Of a DNA stretch of 64,000 nt, positions 1 through 8,950 are shown one piece after another. Both the position numbers and the translations under genes were made by a program. Origin of the DNA: Chlorogloeopsis fritschii (GTDB taxonomy: Bacteria; Cyanobacteriota; Cyanobacteriia; Cyanobacteriales; Nostocaceae); the NCBI RefSeq assembly GCF_043099315.1, contig NZ_CP170746.1. One strand, 5' to 3'. Each line of letters begins with the position of its first letter. Positions within the stretch are counted from its first letter, which is position 1. The notes beneath the pieces were generated by a model that searched no databases, was not told where the DNA came from, and worked only from the letters and a program-made list of their open reading frames with translations.

Positions 1-1391
1 GTGATATCGCTACGAATCGCTACATATTCAAAGGGTTTTCCTTGAGCATCTAAAAGAGGCACAATTGTTGTATCCACCCAGTAAAATGTGCCGTTTTTGG
101 AATGATTTTTGATTTCACCTCTCCACACCTGTCCTTTGGTAATAGTTGCCCACATTTGATGAAAGAATTCTCGCGGGTGATAGCCAGAATTAATAATGCG
201 GTGATTTTGCCCTAAAAGTTCTTTTTTAGAATATTGAGAAATTTCGCAGAATTTATCGTTGACGTATGTGATTTTTCCTTGAGCATCGGTGAATGCCACA
301 ATTGCAGCTTGATCTAAAGCAAACTTCATGTCTGCCAAGTCTTTGAGCGATATTTGCAGCGCTTGTTCTGCCTGTTTGCGTTTTGTAATGTCTTCGACAA
401 CAGAAATAAAATATTTAGGCTCTCCACTCGATTCGCGTACAAGGGATACAGTCAAATTTACCCAAATGCGATCACCATCTTTTTTGATGTAACGCTTCTC
501 CATCGAGTATGTCTGAATTTTATTCGCTAAAATTTGCCGGACATACTCTAAATCAGCATTGAGATCCTCTGGATGAGTAATATCTTGAAATGTTAGGTTG
601 AGTAACTCCTCACGAGTGTAACCAACAATCTCGCAAATCTTTTCATTTACTAGTAACCATTTACCATTGGGGGCGATATGAGCAATACCGACAGCAACCT
701 GATTAAATGTAGCGCGAAATTGTTGTTCGCTATTTTTTAGCGCCTGCTGTGACTTTTGATTTTGGCTGATGTAACGTCTGATAAATATGTAAAGCGCAAC
801 GATGAGCGCAAAATTCAAAATGGCAGCCAGAGTGAAAGTAGCAATTGTCTGTTGAGAACTTGCTTGCGACAGTTGACTTCGTTTTTCTAATAGTGAGTTT
901 TCCGCCTGCTGCATTTCCTTAATTATCTGGCGGATTTCATCCATTACCCTTTTTCCCCTACCAGACATGACTAACTCTTGTGCAGGTGTGAATCCTTGTT
1001 GTTGACGCAAAGAAAGTCCTTGTTGGAGTAGCTCTAATCTCTTGATTATTTTCTGCTCAAGTAAAGAAATTCGCTCTTGTTGGTTGGGGTTATCTGCGGT
1101 TAATTCTCTCAGTTTCTTGAGATTTTCATTTATTTCCCCATCTGTGTCAAAATAAGATTCTAAATAACTTGTATCTCCTGTAATTAAATAGCCACGCTGC
1201 CCATTTTCAGCATCTTCTAATGTCGAGAGTGTACTCTCAAGTTGAGTTAGCACTTTGTGAGTATGTTGTACCCATCGCTCATTATCAATCAGCTGTAAAG
1301 TGTTCCAATAGGAGACTATGGCATTTCCAACTACAACTGCCAATGCAGTTGCAAATCCTACTGCCAGCTTTTGTGTAATTGATAGCTTCAT
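1..1391 (-). CDS. CHASE3/PAS sensor protein, C-terminal part outside window
   Basis: This is the N-terminal 463 residues of a membrane sensor. The gene runs off the left edge, so the output domain is not seen. It starts at an ATG at 1391 (MKLSITQKL). A membrane segment lies near residues 8-28. It is followed by a CHASE3-type helical sensor domain with the DAENGQRGYLITGD signature, a second membrane segment near 185-205, and two PAS domains ending in typical 'DITKRKQAEQAL' linkers. Proteins of this build are usually histidine kinases or diguanylate cyclases, and which one this is cannot be decided here. The domain reading is firm because it translates cleanly without a stop to the edge. Confidence 0.85.
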   Translation of the reverse strand, partial: MKLSITQKLAVGFATALAVVVGNAIVSYWNTLQLIDNERWVQHTHKVLTQLESTLSTLEDAENGQRGYLITGDTSYLESYFDTDGEINENLKKLRELTADNPNQQERISLLEQKIIKRLELLQQGLSLRQQQGFTPAQELVMSGRGKRVMDEIRQIIKEMQQAENSLLEKRSQLSQASSQQTIATFTLAAILNFALIVALYIFIRRYISQNQKSQQALKNSEQQFRATFNQVAVGIAHIAPNGKWLLVNEKICEIVGYTREELLNLTFQDITHPEDLNADLEYVRQILANKIQTYSMEKRYIKKDGDRIWVNLTVSLVRESSGEPKYFISVVEDITKRKQAEQALQISLKDLADMKFALDQAAIVAFTDAQGKITYVNDKFCEISQYSKKELLGQNHRIINSGYHPREFFHQMWATITKGQVWRGEIKNHSKNGTFYWVDTTIVPLLDAQGKPFEYVAIRSDI

Positions 1392-1857
1392 TGGGTGATA
1401 ATTCCGGTAAAGATACCTGTGTAATCTTTAGCTTTCAGATTTAAATTTTGATATCACCTAAAATTTTGATTGAATAATGAATACGTTTTTAAGGCTTTTG
1501 AAAATAGATGAGCATCTAACTACTGCATTTAGCTCAAACTATATAAAGGTTTTTGTCGCCGATAATAACCCATAAAATCTAGATGAAATTAATATTACAC
1601 TGAACTTTAAATTTCCTAAATGCTTATCGCCAGAAACTAGATAAGATAAGCTTTTTCTTCTGCCCTTTGTCCTCTGCCCTACCGAACTTCTGATCGGCGG
1701 AAGCCGCCGCTCAGAGTTCTCTCTGCCTCCTGCCTTCTACATATAGTCGTAAAAACAACCAGCTATAGAGCGATCGCTAATTCACAACCTTGACAAAAAT
1801 AACCAAATATGCGCATAATGGTTGTTTGTGGAAACTGTAGCTCTCTAGAATAAACAC
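1392..1857. other. Intergenic region with degenerate C/T-rich repeat
   Basis: This is a gene-free stretch between the divergent sensor gene and purA, so it must hold both promoters. Around 1655-1740 it carries a 'ctgcc' rich segment (ttctgccctttgtcc, gcctcctgccttctac) enclosing a small palindrome, GGCGGAAGCCGCC. The same flavour of sequence recurs near 46945-47140, so it is a dispersed repeat. No ORF with good coding character and no RNA gene is visible. Confidence 0.5.
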
Positions 1858-3201
1858 TTGGCTAACGTCATTGTCATAGGTGCCCAGTGGGGCGACGAAG
1901 GGAAAGGAAAAATAACCGACTTGCTCAGCCGCTCCGCAGATGTTGTAGTGCGTTACCAAGGGGGTGTCAACGCTGGACACACAATTGTCGTTAAGGGTCA
2001 GACCTTTAAACTGCACTTGATTCCCTCTGGTATCTTGTACCCGAACACGGAGTGCATTATCGGTTGTGGGACAGTAATCGATCCACAGGTTTTAATCGCA
2101 GAACTCGATCAGCTCAAACAACTAGGAATTTCCACTGATAATCTGTTTATTTCTGAAACAGCCCATGTGACGATGCCCTATCATCGATTGATTGACCAGG
2201 CATCGGAGGAACGCCGGGGTAGCCATAAAATTGGCACAACCGGTCGGGGAATTGGCCTTACCTATGCTGATAAATCAGAGCGGACGGGTATCAGGATGTT
2301 AGATTTAATGGACGCTGAAGGGCTGCGTAACCAGTTAGAGTGGACGATCAATTATAAAAACGTCATTCTAGAAAAACTTTACAATCTACCACTTTTAGAT
2401 CCGCAAAAGGTAATAGACGAGTATCTAGGGTATGCAGAACGGCTGCGTCCCCACGTCGTTGATACCTCTTTAAAAATATACGATGCAATTCAACGACGGC
2501 GCAATATCTTGTTTGAAGGAGCGCAAGGAACTCTGCTCGATTTAGATCACGGTACTTATCCCTATGTCACCTCATCTAACCCGGTGGCGGGAGGAGCTTG
2601 TGTCGGTACAGGGCTGGGGCCGACAATGATTGACCGTGTAATTGGAGTAGCTAAAGCTTACACTACACGTGTAGGCGAGGGGCCTTTCCCCACCGAATTG
2701 GACGGGGAAGTGGGAGAATTATTGTGTGCGCGCGGTGCCGAATTTGGAACAACAACCGGGCGCAAACGCCGATGTGGCTGGTTTGACGCCGTTATCGGTC
2801 GTTATGCTGTGCGGATCAACGGCATGGATTGTCTGGCAATTACCAAACTAGATGTCCTCGATGAACTGGAGGAAATCAAAGTTTGTGTGGCTTATGAGAT
2901 TGATGGGGAACGTTGCGAACATTTTCCCAGCAGCGCTCGTAAGTTTGCCCGTTGTCGTCCCATCTATAAGTCTATGCCGGGATGGCAGCAATCCACAGCC
3001 AACTGCCGTACTTTAGAAGACTTACCACGGCAAGCGCTGGACTATCTGAAGTTTTTGGCAGAATTAATGGAAGTTCCGATCGCGATCGTTTCTTTAGGAG
3101 CAAGCCGCGATCAAACTATCATTGTTGAAGACCCCATTCACGGCCCTAAACGCGCTTTGTTGCACGCTGACGGTACGCCTGCTTCGTTGCTGAGTGCGTA
3201 G
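1858..3201 (+). CDS. purA: Adenylosuccinate synthetase
   Basis: This enzyme catalyses the GTP-dependent joining of IMP and aspartate, the first committed step to AMP. The 447 residues match the family's usual size. The N-terminal WGDEGKGK loop is at residues 11-18, with the catalytic aspartate at 13, and the catalytic histidine is in NAGHTIV (H41). The GTP/IMP motifs GTTTGRKRRCGW and TKLDVLD follow. The start is a TTG at 1858 giving ANVIVIGAQWGDEG, which matches the family N terminus, and no better upstream ATG is present. It is followed 136 bases later by rplY in the same direction. The assignment is very secure. Confidence 0.97.
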   Translation: MANVIVIGAQWGDEGKGKITDLLSRSADVVVRYQGGVNAGHTIVVKGQTFKLHLIPSGILYPNTECIIGCGTVIDPQVLIAELDQLKQLGISTDNLFISETAHVTMPYHRLIDQASEERRGSHKIGTTGRGIGLTYADKSERTGIRMLDLMDAEGLRNQLEWTINYKNVILEKLYNLPLLDPQKVIDEYLGYAERLRPHVVDTSLKIYDAIQRRRNILFEGAQGTLLDLDHGTYPYVTSSNPVAGGACVGTGLGPTMIDRVIGVAKAYTTRVGEGPFPTELDGEVGELLCARGAEFGTTTGRKRRCGWFDAVIGRYAVRINGMDCLAITKLDVLDELEEIKVCVAYEIDGERCEHFPSSARKFARCRPIYKSMPGWQQSTANCRTLEDLPRQALDYLKFLAELMEVPIAIVSLGASRDQTIIVEDPIHGPKRALLHADGTPASLLSA

Positions 3202-3337
3202 GGGATACGTTATTATTTTCATCCCAGCTTGGGACTTGGGGAGGACACTGGCAATTACGGTTTCTGTAGCAGCCAAGTGTCCTTTGTGTGTGAGTGTTCT
3301 CACAAATTTTAATTTTTGAATCTTGAAGTGTTGAAGT

Positions 3338-3934
3338 ATGGAACTTAGTGTTGAATGTCAAAAGCGTCCAGAAGGTAGCAAGCCAAAGGCTCTGCGTCGT
3401 TCTGGGCAAATACCTGGTAATTTATACGGTCATAAAGGTACAGAGTCAATTGCCTTGAGCATTGACGCTAAGGTTGTAGAGCGCTTGCTAAAAAAAGCTT
3501 CAGTCAACAACACTTTGATTGATTTAAAAGTGACTGATGCACCTTGGCAGGGCAAAACTTTGCTGCGGGAAGTACAAACCCATCCAGCCAAGGGTACACC
3601 TTACCATCTCAGCTTTTTTGCTGTAGCAGGACATGGCCCCACCGATGTCGAAATACCTTTACATTTTGTGGGAGATGCGATCGGTGTCAAACAAAATGGT
3701 GGGATTTTAGATCCTGTGATTACACAATTGCAGGTACGTTGCGATCCGCAGAATATTCCTGATTACATTGAAGTAGATGTTTCTCAAATGGATATTGGTG
3801 ACAACCTACATATCAGTGAAATAGCACTGCCGTCTGGTGTAACAGCGTTGGATGAAGGAACGCGAATGGTTGTCAGTGTTTTACCTCCACAAAAAAGCAC
3901 CGATACGGGAACAGAATCAGAAGCTACTGCTTAA
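3338..3934 (+). CDS. rplY: 50S ribosomal protein L25 (CTC/TL5 type)
   Basis: This 5S rRNA-binding ribosomal protein is the long form. The N-terminal L25 domain (residues about 1-95, with 'RRSGQIPGNLYG') is followed by the beta-rich CTC/TL5 C-terminal domain to about residue 182, then a short acidic tail. The 198-residue length fits long L25 proteins. A short inverted repeat (GGACACT at 3243-3249, AGTGTCC at 3276-3282) lies upstream between purA and this gene. A clear factor-independent terminator follows at 3959-3984, so the transcript probably ends here. Confidence 0.95.
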   Translation: MELSVECQKRPEGSKPKALRRSGQIPGNLYGHKGTESIALSIDAKVVERLLKKASVNNTLIDLKVTDAPWQGKTLLREVQTHPAKGTPYHLSFFAVAGHGPTDVEIPLHFVGDAIGVKQNGGILDPVITQLQVRCDPQNIPDYIEVDVSQMDIGDNLHISEIALPSGVTALDEGTRMVVSVLPPQKSTDTGTESEATA

Positions 3935-3958
3935 AATCTGTGATAAATTGCTGAAGAG

Positions 3959-3984
3959 ACCAGGGGTAAAGCCCTGGTTTTTTA
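3959..3984 (+). terminator. Factor-independent terminator after rplY
   Basis: ACCAGGG (3959-3965) pairs with CCCTGGT (3972-3978) around a six-base loop and is followed directly by a T run. It sits 25 bases after the rplY stop codon. Just downstream (about 3993-4022) is the dispersed 'CACAAAG' repeat that also occurs near 39840 and, inverted, near 42290. Confidence 0.85.
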
Positions 3985-4026
3985 TTGATTTAACCACAAA
4001 GAGCACAAAGGACACAAAGAGAAGAA

Positions 4027-5571
4027 ATGACAGAAGCTGCTATTCCGCCTTTAATTGAGCAAATGTTGCAGCCTGGATTTTATCCTCATCCAGTGCAGGA
4101 ACCGATTCAATTGATACAGACGCATATTTCTTATGTGTTGTTGACTGGGGATTTTGCTTATAAGGTGAAGAAGCCTGTCAATTTTGGCTTTTTGGATTTC
4201 TCTACGTTGGAAAAGCGGCATCATTTTGCTGAGGAAGAGTTGCGCTTGAATCAACGAGGAGCGGGGGAACTGTATTTGGAAGTATTGCCTGTGACTTTGG
4301 TAGAAGGGCAATACCAGCTGGGAGGAAAGACAGAGGCGGTAGAATACGTGCTGAAGATGCGCCAGTTCCCTCAAGAAGCGCTATTGAGCGAAATGTTTGA
4401 GCAAGGCAAGTTACAAGAGTCTCACTTAGAAGAATTGGGGCGGGTAGTGGCACAATTCCACGCTCAGACTGCCACCAACGATTACATTCGTTCTTTTGGT
4501 GAAGTGTCGCAAATTCGAGCGGCGTTTGATGAGAATTATCAACAAACTGAAAAATATATTAATGGGCCGCAAACGCAGGTACAGTTTGAAGAAACTAAGC
4601 AGTATACAGATAAGTTTTTTATAGAGCGTAGAGAGCTATTTGAAAGCCGGATGTCTGGTGATTTTATTCGAGAATGTCACGGCGATTTGCATCTGAGAAA
4701 TATTGCTTTGTGGCAAGACAAAATTTTGTTGTTCGACTGCATTGAGTTTAATGAGCCGTTTCGCTTTGTCGATGTCATGTATGATGTGGCGTTTACGGTG
4801 ATGGATTTGGAAGCGCGACAGCGTCAAGATTTGGGTAATGCATTTTTGAATACGTATGTCGAGCAAACTGGAGACTGGGAAGGTTTACAGTTGCTGCCTT
4901 TGTATTTAAGCCGTCAAGCCTATGTTCGAGCTAAGGTAACTTCGTTTTTGTTAGACGATCCTGGTGTGCCAGCCCCAGTTAAGCAAGAGGCGGCAAATAC
5001 TGCGGCTGGTTACTACAAACAAGCCTGGAATTATACTAAACCCCGTCAAGGACAATTAATTTTAATGTCTGGGTTGTCTGGTTCTGGCAAAAGTACAACG
5101 GCACGGTATTTAGCTCGACAGTTGGGAGCAATTCATCTTCGTTCTGATGCTGTTAGGAAGCATTTGGCTGGTATTCCCTTGATGCAACGTGGTGGAGATG
5201 ATTTGTATACTCCCGAAATGACTCAGAAAACCTACGCCCAACTACTGGAAGTGGGGATAATGCTGGCATCCCAAGGTTTTAGTGTAATTTTGGATGCTAA
5301 GTATGACCGTTCTGCATTGCGGCAAGAAGCGATCGCTCAAGCCACAGAAAAGCACATTCCTTTACAAATTCTCTATTGTCAAGCACCGTTAGAAGTAATA
5401 AGAGAGCGACTGCAACACCGCCGTGGCGATATTGCTGATGCTACTGCCGATTTACTGGCATCTCAACAAGATGCGGCAGAACCTTTTACTGAAAAAGAAA
5501 AATCATTAGTTAAAATTTTGGACACTACTCAACCACAACAGGCACAATTAAAGCAAATCTTTAGCTACTAG
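4027..5571 (+). CDS. Fused kinase-like (APH fold) and P-loop AAA protein
   Basis: This 514-residue two-domain protein has an N-terminal half (about 1-330) like aminoglycoside-phosphotransferase-fold kinases. The catalytic-loop sequence CHGDLHLRN is at about 217-225 and the metal-binding 'LFDCIEF' at about 235-241. The C-terminal half is a small P-loop kinase-like domain with the Walker A motif GLSGSGKST near residue 350, an 'HLRSDAVRK' segment and a 'DAKYD' segment. This fusion is a conserved but poorly characterised bacterial family, and the substrate is unknown. The ATG start lies 4-12 bases after an 'agagaagaa' purine stretch. The next gene begins 11 bases after the stop, which suggests co-transcription. 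Confidence 0.85.
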   Translation: MTEAAIPPLIEQMLQPGFYPHPVQEPIQLIQTHISYVLLTGDFAYKVKKPVNFGFLDFSTLEKRHHFAEEELRLNQRGAGELYLEVLPVTLVEGQYQLGGKTEAVEYVLKMRQFPQEALLSEMFEQGKLQESHLEELGRVVAQFHAQTATNDYIRSFGEVSQIRAAFDENYQQTEKYINGPQTQVQFEETKQYTDKFFIERRELFESRMSGDFIRECHGDLHLRNIALWQDKILLFDCIEFNEPFRFVDVMYDVAFTVMDLEARQRQDLGNAFLNTYVEQTGDWEGLQLLPLYLSRQAYVRAKVTSFLLDDPGVPAPVKQEAANTAAGYYKQAWNYTKPRQGQLILMSGLSGSGKSTTARYLARQLGAIHLRSDAVRKHLAGIPLMQRGGDDLYTPEMTQKTYAQLLEVGIMLASQGFSVILDAKYDRSALRQEAIAQATEKHIPLQILYCQAPLEVIRERLQHRRGDIADATADLLASQQDAAEPFTEKEKSLVKILDTTQPQQAQLKQIFSY

Positions 5572-5581
5572 TCTTAACCTC

Positions 5582-6097
5582 ATGGCACCAGAAAAGAACA
5601 ACAGCAATTTCCTATCCATCTCGCCCAATTTTTTTAATCAACTACTGTTTGGGTTGTTTTTAACACTAGTATTACTGGCGCTAGGATACCCGCTATCTCA
5701 AAGCCTTTTCTTTGGTGTTTTAGGTGGTTTGTCTATAGGCTGGATGGCTACAGCTAGCCAAGGTAGTCCTAAGGCTGGTTCTGTAGCCTCTACTGAGGGT
5801 ATTGATGCTGGTTTAAAATACTGGTTATTTTTCTTGCTTGGCTTTGTGCTGTTGGGGTATCAAGCACCCGTAAGTATCTTACTGGGTTCCTTAGCTGGTA
5901 TAGGCGGAGGTTGGACGATTGCTTGGTGGAAAAGCAAGGAAGAATATAGAACTCAACTCCCTGAAGAATTTACAGAAAACGCCGAAGCAGAACAGCCTGC
6001 TTTGACAACAAATACCAGGCGGCGGACAAGAAAACCTGCTCGCCGTTACCGTCGCTCTTTTGGAAGTTTCAATTTTCCCAAGTTTTGGCAAAGGTAG
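5582..6097 (+). CDS. Small membrane protein, unknown function
   Basis: The protein has 171 residues, with hydrophobic segments near 20-60 and 78-112 (three to four membrane helices, glycine-rich). A very basic C-terminal tail (RRRTRKPARRYRRS) would lie in the cytoplasm. It starts 11 bases after the P-loop fusion gene and probably shares its transcript. I do not recognise the family. A conserved cyanobacterial hypothetical protein is the likeliest description. Confidence 0.7.
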   Translation: MAPEKNNSNFLSISPNFFNQLLFGLFLTLVLLALGYPLSQSLFFGVLGGLSIGWMATASQGSPKAGSVASTEGIDAGLKYWLFFLLGFVLLGYQAPVSILLGSLAGIGGGWTIAWWKSKEEYRTQLPEEFTENAEAEQPALTTNTRRRTRKPARRYRRSFGSFNFPKFWQR

Positions 6098-6128
6098 TAG
6101 GTAGAAGATAGAGGGTATTAGGCGATCG

Positions 6129-6332
6129 CTACCAATCTTGCGAATATCCCAGTATGGAGCGATCATCATCTGGAATTCGCACTGGTACACCTAAGTATTT
6201 GCGAGCTTCTTGCTCTGCTAAATTTTGGTCTTTTTTGTTATTAAACTGCCCTTCTTCTAGGAGATACTTGCTGCGTGCTGCCTTGTCGCGCGAAGGGACA
6301 GAGCCATGCTTCCATTTGTACTTAAAGCCCAT
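6129..6332 (-). CDS. Small conserved-looking hypothetical protein
   Basis: This 67-residue basic protein has charged, coding-like composition ('DQNLAEQEARKYLGVPVRIPDDDRS'-type content). The frame could extend to a TTG at 6350, but the ATG at 6332 is preferred: it has a GAGG stretch about 13 bases upstream and begins MGFKYKW. It is convergent with the membrane-protein gene ending at 6097. No function can be assigned. The opposite-strand frame at 6154-6372 looks like its shadow. Confidence 0.55.
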   Translation of the reverse strand: MGFKYKWKHGSVPSRDKAARSKYLLEEGQFNNKKDQNLAEQEARKYLGVPVRIPDDDRSILGYSQDW

Positions 6333-6480
6333 GAGTAAGCAATGCCTCAAATTTTATTCAGGTTTAATTTAATCGATTACTAAGATAACCATTACTAGTG
6401 CAGGGTAAGGTTCTTAGAACTGGCATTTATAATATCGATTTGCACTTAAAATGATTGACAAAGTTTGAGGAGACAAATCC

Positions 6481-6669
6481 TCAATCTTTGATAATCAGAA
6501 TTTTCTGCTCCAAATAATGCTGAAGCAAACGATCACTTTTGATAACTGTTCTTATTTCAGTTAGCTGTTCGCTGCTAATTTCAGTTACCCCAGGAACAAA
6601 ACATATTCCCAAAATAAATATCTCAGGTGGGAGATATTTCCCTGTTTGTTTGTAATTTACTGTTGCCAC
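6481..6669 (-). CDS. Small hypothetical protein
   Basis: A 62-residue frame starts at a GTG (6669). It contains a hydrophobic stretch (PPEIFILGICFVPG) followed by an amphipathic helix-like segment (SSEQLTEIRTVIKSD). No clear ribosome-binding site is seen and I recognise no family. It is listed because composition and isolation from other genes make it plausible, but it may be a chance frame. Confidence 0.35.
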   Translation of the reverse strand: MATVNYKQTGKYLPPEIFILGICFVPGVTEISSEQLTEIRTVIKSDRLLQHYLEQKILIIKD

Positions 6670-6779
6670 AAGCTCACCATTTTTTCTAAAACAAACGCGT
6701 AGTGCAAATATTCTATTGGGCTGTTGTTGTGAACAAGTAGGTTATGGTAGGTTATTTCACTAATGCCCCATAGAAACAT

Positions 6780-6832
6780 ACGGATTAAATATTTGAGTGG
6801 TATACTCAAATCGCTCATTTAGCTTAATCCGT
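6780..6832. repeat. Nested palindrome downstream of infC
   Basis: ACGGATTAA (6780-6788) and TTAATCCGT (6824-6832) form perfect 9-base arms. Inside them ATTTGAGT (6791-6798) pairs with ACTCAAAT (6804-6811). The element lies 35 bases after the infC stop. It could act as a transcription barrier, but there is no T run, so a small dispersed palindromic repeat is an equal possibility. Confidence 0.6.
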
Positions 6833-6866
6833 TTGTTGGGAAATCCTGAAGAGATTTCTAGTTAAT

Positions 6867-7355
6867 TTAGGCAGGAATAACTTGAACAATCAGTGAGCGT
6901 TTATCAAGCGACAGTACTTTACCCACTGGACTTAAATTAGTTGCAATGCGGTCTAGCAGTTCTCCAGCATGACTGCGATTTTGGTGTTCTCGACCTCGCA
7001 AACGAATGACAAACTTTACTGAATTTCCTTTACTCAACCACTCAATGGCTTGATTGATGCGTAAGTTGTAATCAGCCACACCCACATTTGGACGCAGCCG
7101 AACTTCCTTGAGTGTTGGTCTAGCACTCTGCTTCTGACGTTTTTTCTTTTGATATTGAAACTTGCCATAGTTGAGAATCTTTGCCACTGGGGCATCTTTG
7201 CCTTCGGAGACTACAACTAAGTCAAGCTCTGCCTTCTGGGCTAACTCTAGAGCCTCGTGGGTGTCAGTAAGACCACGATTGTTATTCTCATGATCGATCA
7301 AGAAGACTTGAGGTGACTTGATTTGTGAGTTAATTAATTGCTTTTGGATGACGAT
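6867..7355 (-). CDS. infC: Translation initiation factor IF-3, second type
   Basis: IF-3 binds the 30S subunit, prevents 50S joining and checks the start codon. The frame gives about 162 residues with the IF-3 N-terminal signature INSQIKSPQVFLIDHENNNRG (here split across the start question), the lysine-rich linker QYQKKKRQKQ, and a C-terminal domain with VKFVIRLRGREHQNR. It differs from the usual longer cyanobacterial IF-3, so it is probably a paralogue. The only ATG/GTG/TTG in frame (TTG 7301) would remove the first 18 residues, including the conserved 'INSQI' element. Above it there is only a run of ATC codons behind a good ribosome-binding site. I therefore place the start at the ATC at 7355. 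The broken ketoacyl synthase gene ends 46 bases upstream. Confidence 0.85.
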   Translation of the reverse strand: MVIQKQLINSQIKSPQVFLIDHENNNRGLTDTHEALELAQKAELDLVVVSEGKDAPVAKILNYGKFQYQKKKRQKQSARPTLKEVRLRPNVGVADYNLRINQAIEWLSKGNSVKFVIRLRGREHQNRSHAGELLDRIATNLSPVGKVLSLDKRSLIVQVIPA

Positions 7356-7369
7356 GATGATTTCCTTTT
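7353..7369 (-). promoter_or_regulatory. Ribosome-binding site and AUC start of infC
   Basis: Reading on the minus strand, AAAAGGAA (7369-7362) is followed by ATC ATC ATC GTC ATC in the IF-3 frame. The third ATC (7355-7353) is six bases after the GGAA and gives an N terminus beginning 'MVIQKQLINSQ'. An in-frame TAA at 7370-7368 excludes any start further upstream. Known infC genes in other bacteria use AUU or AUC starts so that IF-3 represses its own translation. The same arrangement is inferred here. Confidence 0.7.
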
Positions 7370-7401
7370 AACTTGTTCAACACTTTGTTTTACAAGTAAT
7401 A

Positions 7402-8699
7402 CTAAGGTAACACAATGCCATTCATTAATTCTTTTGTAGATAAACCCAACGCGATCGCCCCGTTTTGTCCCCCAAATCCGAAACTTAAACACAATACTTG
7501 TCGAATTTCAGCTTCACGCGCCTCTCTCACCAGATCCAAATCGAATTCTGGTTCCCTCAGCCCTACAGTAGGTGGTAAAATTTGCTGCTGCAATGCCATT
7601 AAAGAAAAAGCTACACCCAAAGCTCCTGACGCACCTAATGTATGTCCTGTTGCTCCTTTGGTAGAACTTACTGCCACACCCTGAGGAAATAACCGTTGTA
7701 TAACTAAACTTTCTATTCGGTCATTCATCTGCGTAGCCGTGCCATGAGCGTGAATGTAATCAATATTGTTAACTGTCAGGTTACTGCGTTCTAAAGATTG
7801 CTTAATTGCGGCGATCGCACTTTTTCCTGTTGGTTCTGGTGCATTTGGATGAAATGCATCTGCTGTTAAACCAAAGCCGAGGATTTGAGCGTACACTTTT
7901 GCTTGGCGTCGCCTTGCCAATTCTGCCGACTCCAGAACAAATAAAGCTCCCCCTTCTCCTAAAACTAAACCTTCACGGTGCACATCAAAGGGATAAGCCC
8001 CTGTGCTTGCCAAAGCACCCATCTGCTCAAAGCCAGTAATAGTAAGGGGTGTAATAGCGGCTTCCACTGCACCAACTAGAACTCGCGCTACTTGCCCAGT
8101 TTTAATTAATTCGACAGCTTGAGCGATCGCCCAAATACCAGTAGCACAAGCTGCCATCGGTGCCAGCACAATTCCAGTAGCACCAATTTGTCGTGCCGCA
8201 GCGATCGCATTCATGTGCGGTAGGGTATCTAACCAATTTTCAAAAGACACCGGGAAGGAGGAGGACAGGGGGACAAGGGGAGGACACTTGCGTGCGGAGG
8301 TTCCCTCCGTTGAGCAAAGTGTCCGTCGACAAGGGGACAAGGGGAATATTTTTGATAGATTCTCCCTCTCTCCCCCTCTCCCCCCTCTTCATACATCTGC
8401 CGTGCCATCTTTTCCCACGCCGCTTGATGGCTGCGACTAGATCCAATGACAACAGCACAATCCGGTAAAGGAGGAACTAAACCAGCATCTTTTAAAGCAG
8501 AAGTAACAAGCCAAGAAGTTAATTTTTTTACTTGCGCTGGTTGCTTGCCAATCAACCCAAGAGGACGCAAGTTTAGCTCTGGAAATGGCTGATGGATTTG
8601 AATACCAGTTTTTCCTGCTATTAATTTTTGCCAGTTATCTTCTGGGCTTTTACCTAAAGCAGAAATTAAACTAATACCAGTAACAACAACCTCTACCAA
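7402..8699 (-). pseudogene. Beta-ketoacyl-ACP synthase II-like gene split by a repeat
   Basis: The 5' part (8699 to about 8385) encodes a thiolase-fold N terminus (MVEVVVTGISLISALGKSPEDNW). The 3' part (about 8265 to 7402) encodes the rest, including the active-site cysteine in PMAACATG and histidines in HAHGTATQMND and TKGATGHTLGASGA. The two parts are in different frames. They are separated by about 120 bases of low-complexity and palindromic repeat translating to proline/serine-rich nonsense ('SPCPLVDG'). Frame 1 runs to a stop at 8229, and frame 2 has no natural start at the gene's beginning. The product would be a condensing enzyme of fatty-acid or specialised lipid synthesis. As written the gene is not intact. 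Confidence 0.8.
8258..8387. repeat. STRR plus hairpin repeat inserted in ketoacyl synthase gene
   Basis: The core is a hairpin: GGACACTT (8282-8289) and AAGTGTCC (8318-8325), with CGGAGG/CCTCCG inside. It is flanked on both sides by G-rich units of the GGGGACAA type (8268-8281 and 8329-8345) and then by a C/T-rich tract. The element splits conserved coding sequence, so it is an insertion rather than original gene sequence. Exact borders are uncertain by about ten bases. Confidence 0.7.
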
Positions 8700-8702
8700 T
8701 TC

Positions 8703-8945
8703 TGAATTTTAGGAATGGGGAATGGGCAAAGAAAGAGGACACGGGGACGGGGAGACGGGGAGACACGGAGAAAGAGGATGGGGGGACAAGGGGACAAGGG
8801 GACAAGGAGAGATGGGGAGACTGGGGAAGTTGGGGAAGCTGGGGGAGTAAACGTGAATAACGATTCTCCCCTTTCTCCCCCTGCTCTCTTCTTCCCTCCC
8901 CTCTGCTCCTGAAGCTCCTCTGCTCCCACTCTCCCACTCTCCCCT
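8703..8945. repeat. G-rich short tandem repeat (STRR-like) spacer
   Basis: The whole spacer between the ketoacyl synthase start and the cyclophilin stop is low-complexity. Units such as GGGGAGACGGGGAGAC, GGGGACAAGGGGACAA and GGGGAAGTTGGGGAAG dominate on the + strand, ending in a complementary C/T-rich tract (8868-8945). Frames called here on both strands (for example 8671-8937) are repeat artefacts. Similar heptamer-based tracts are common between cyanobacterial genes. Confidence 0.8.
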
Positions 8946-8950
8946 CCTAA

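Noticed and set aside
1777..2016. Minus-strand frame over the purA start
   Set aside because: It lies opposite the conserved purA N terminus and has no coding character of its own.
8193..8468. Plus-strand frames through the ketoacyl synthase repeat
   Set aside because: Their sequence is translation of G-rich tandem repeats and the complement of a real gene.
8671..8937. Two minus-strand frames rich in Pro/Ser/Leu
   Set aside because: They are produced entirely by the low-complexity spacer 8703-8945.
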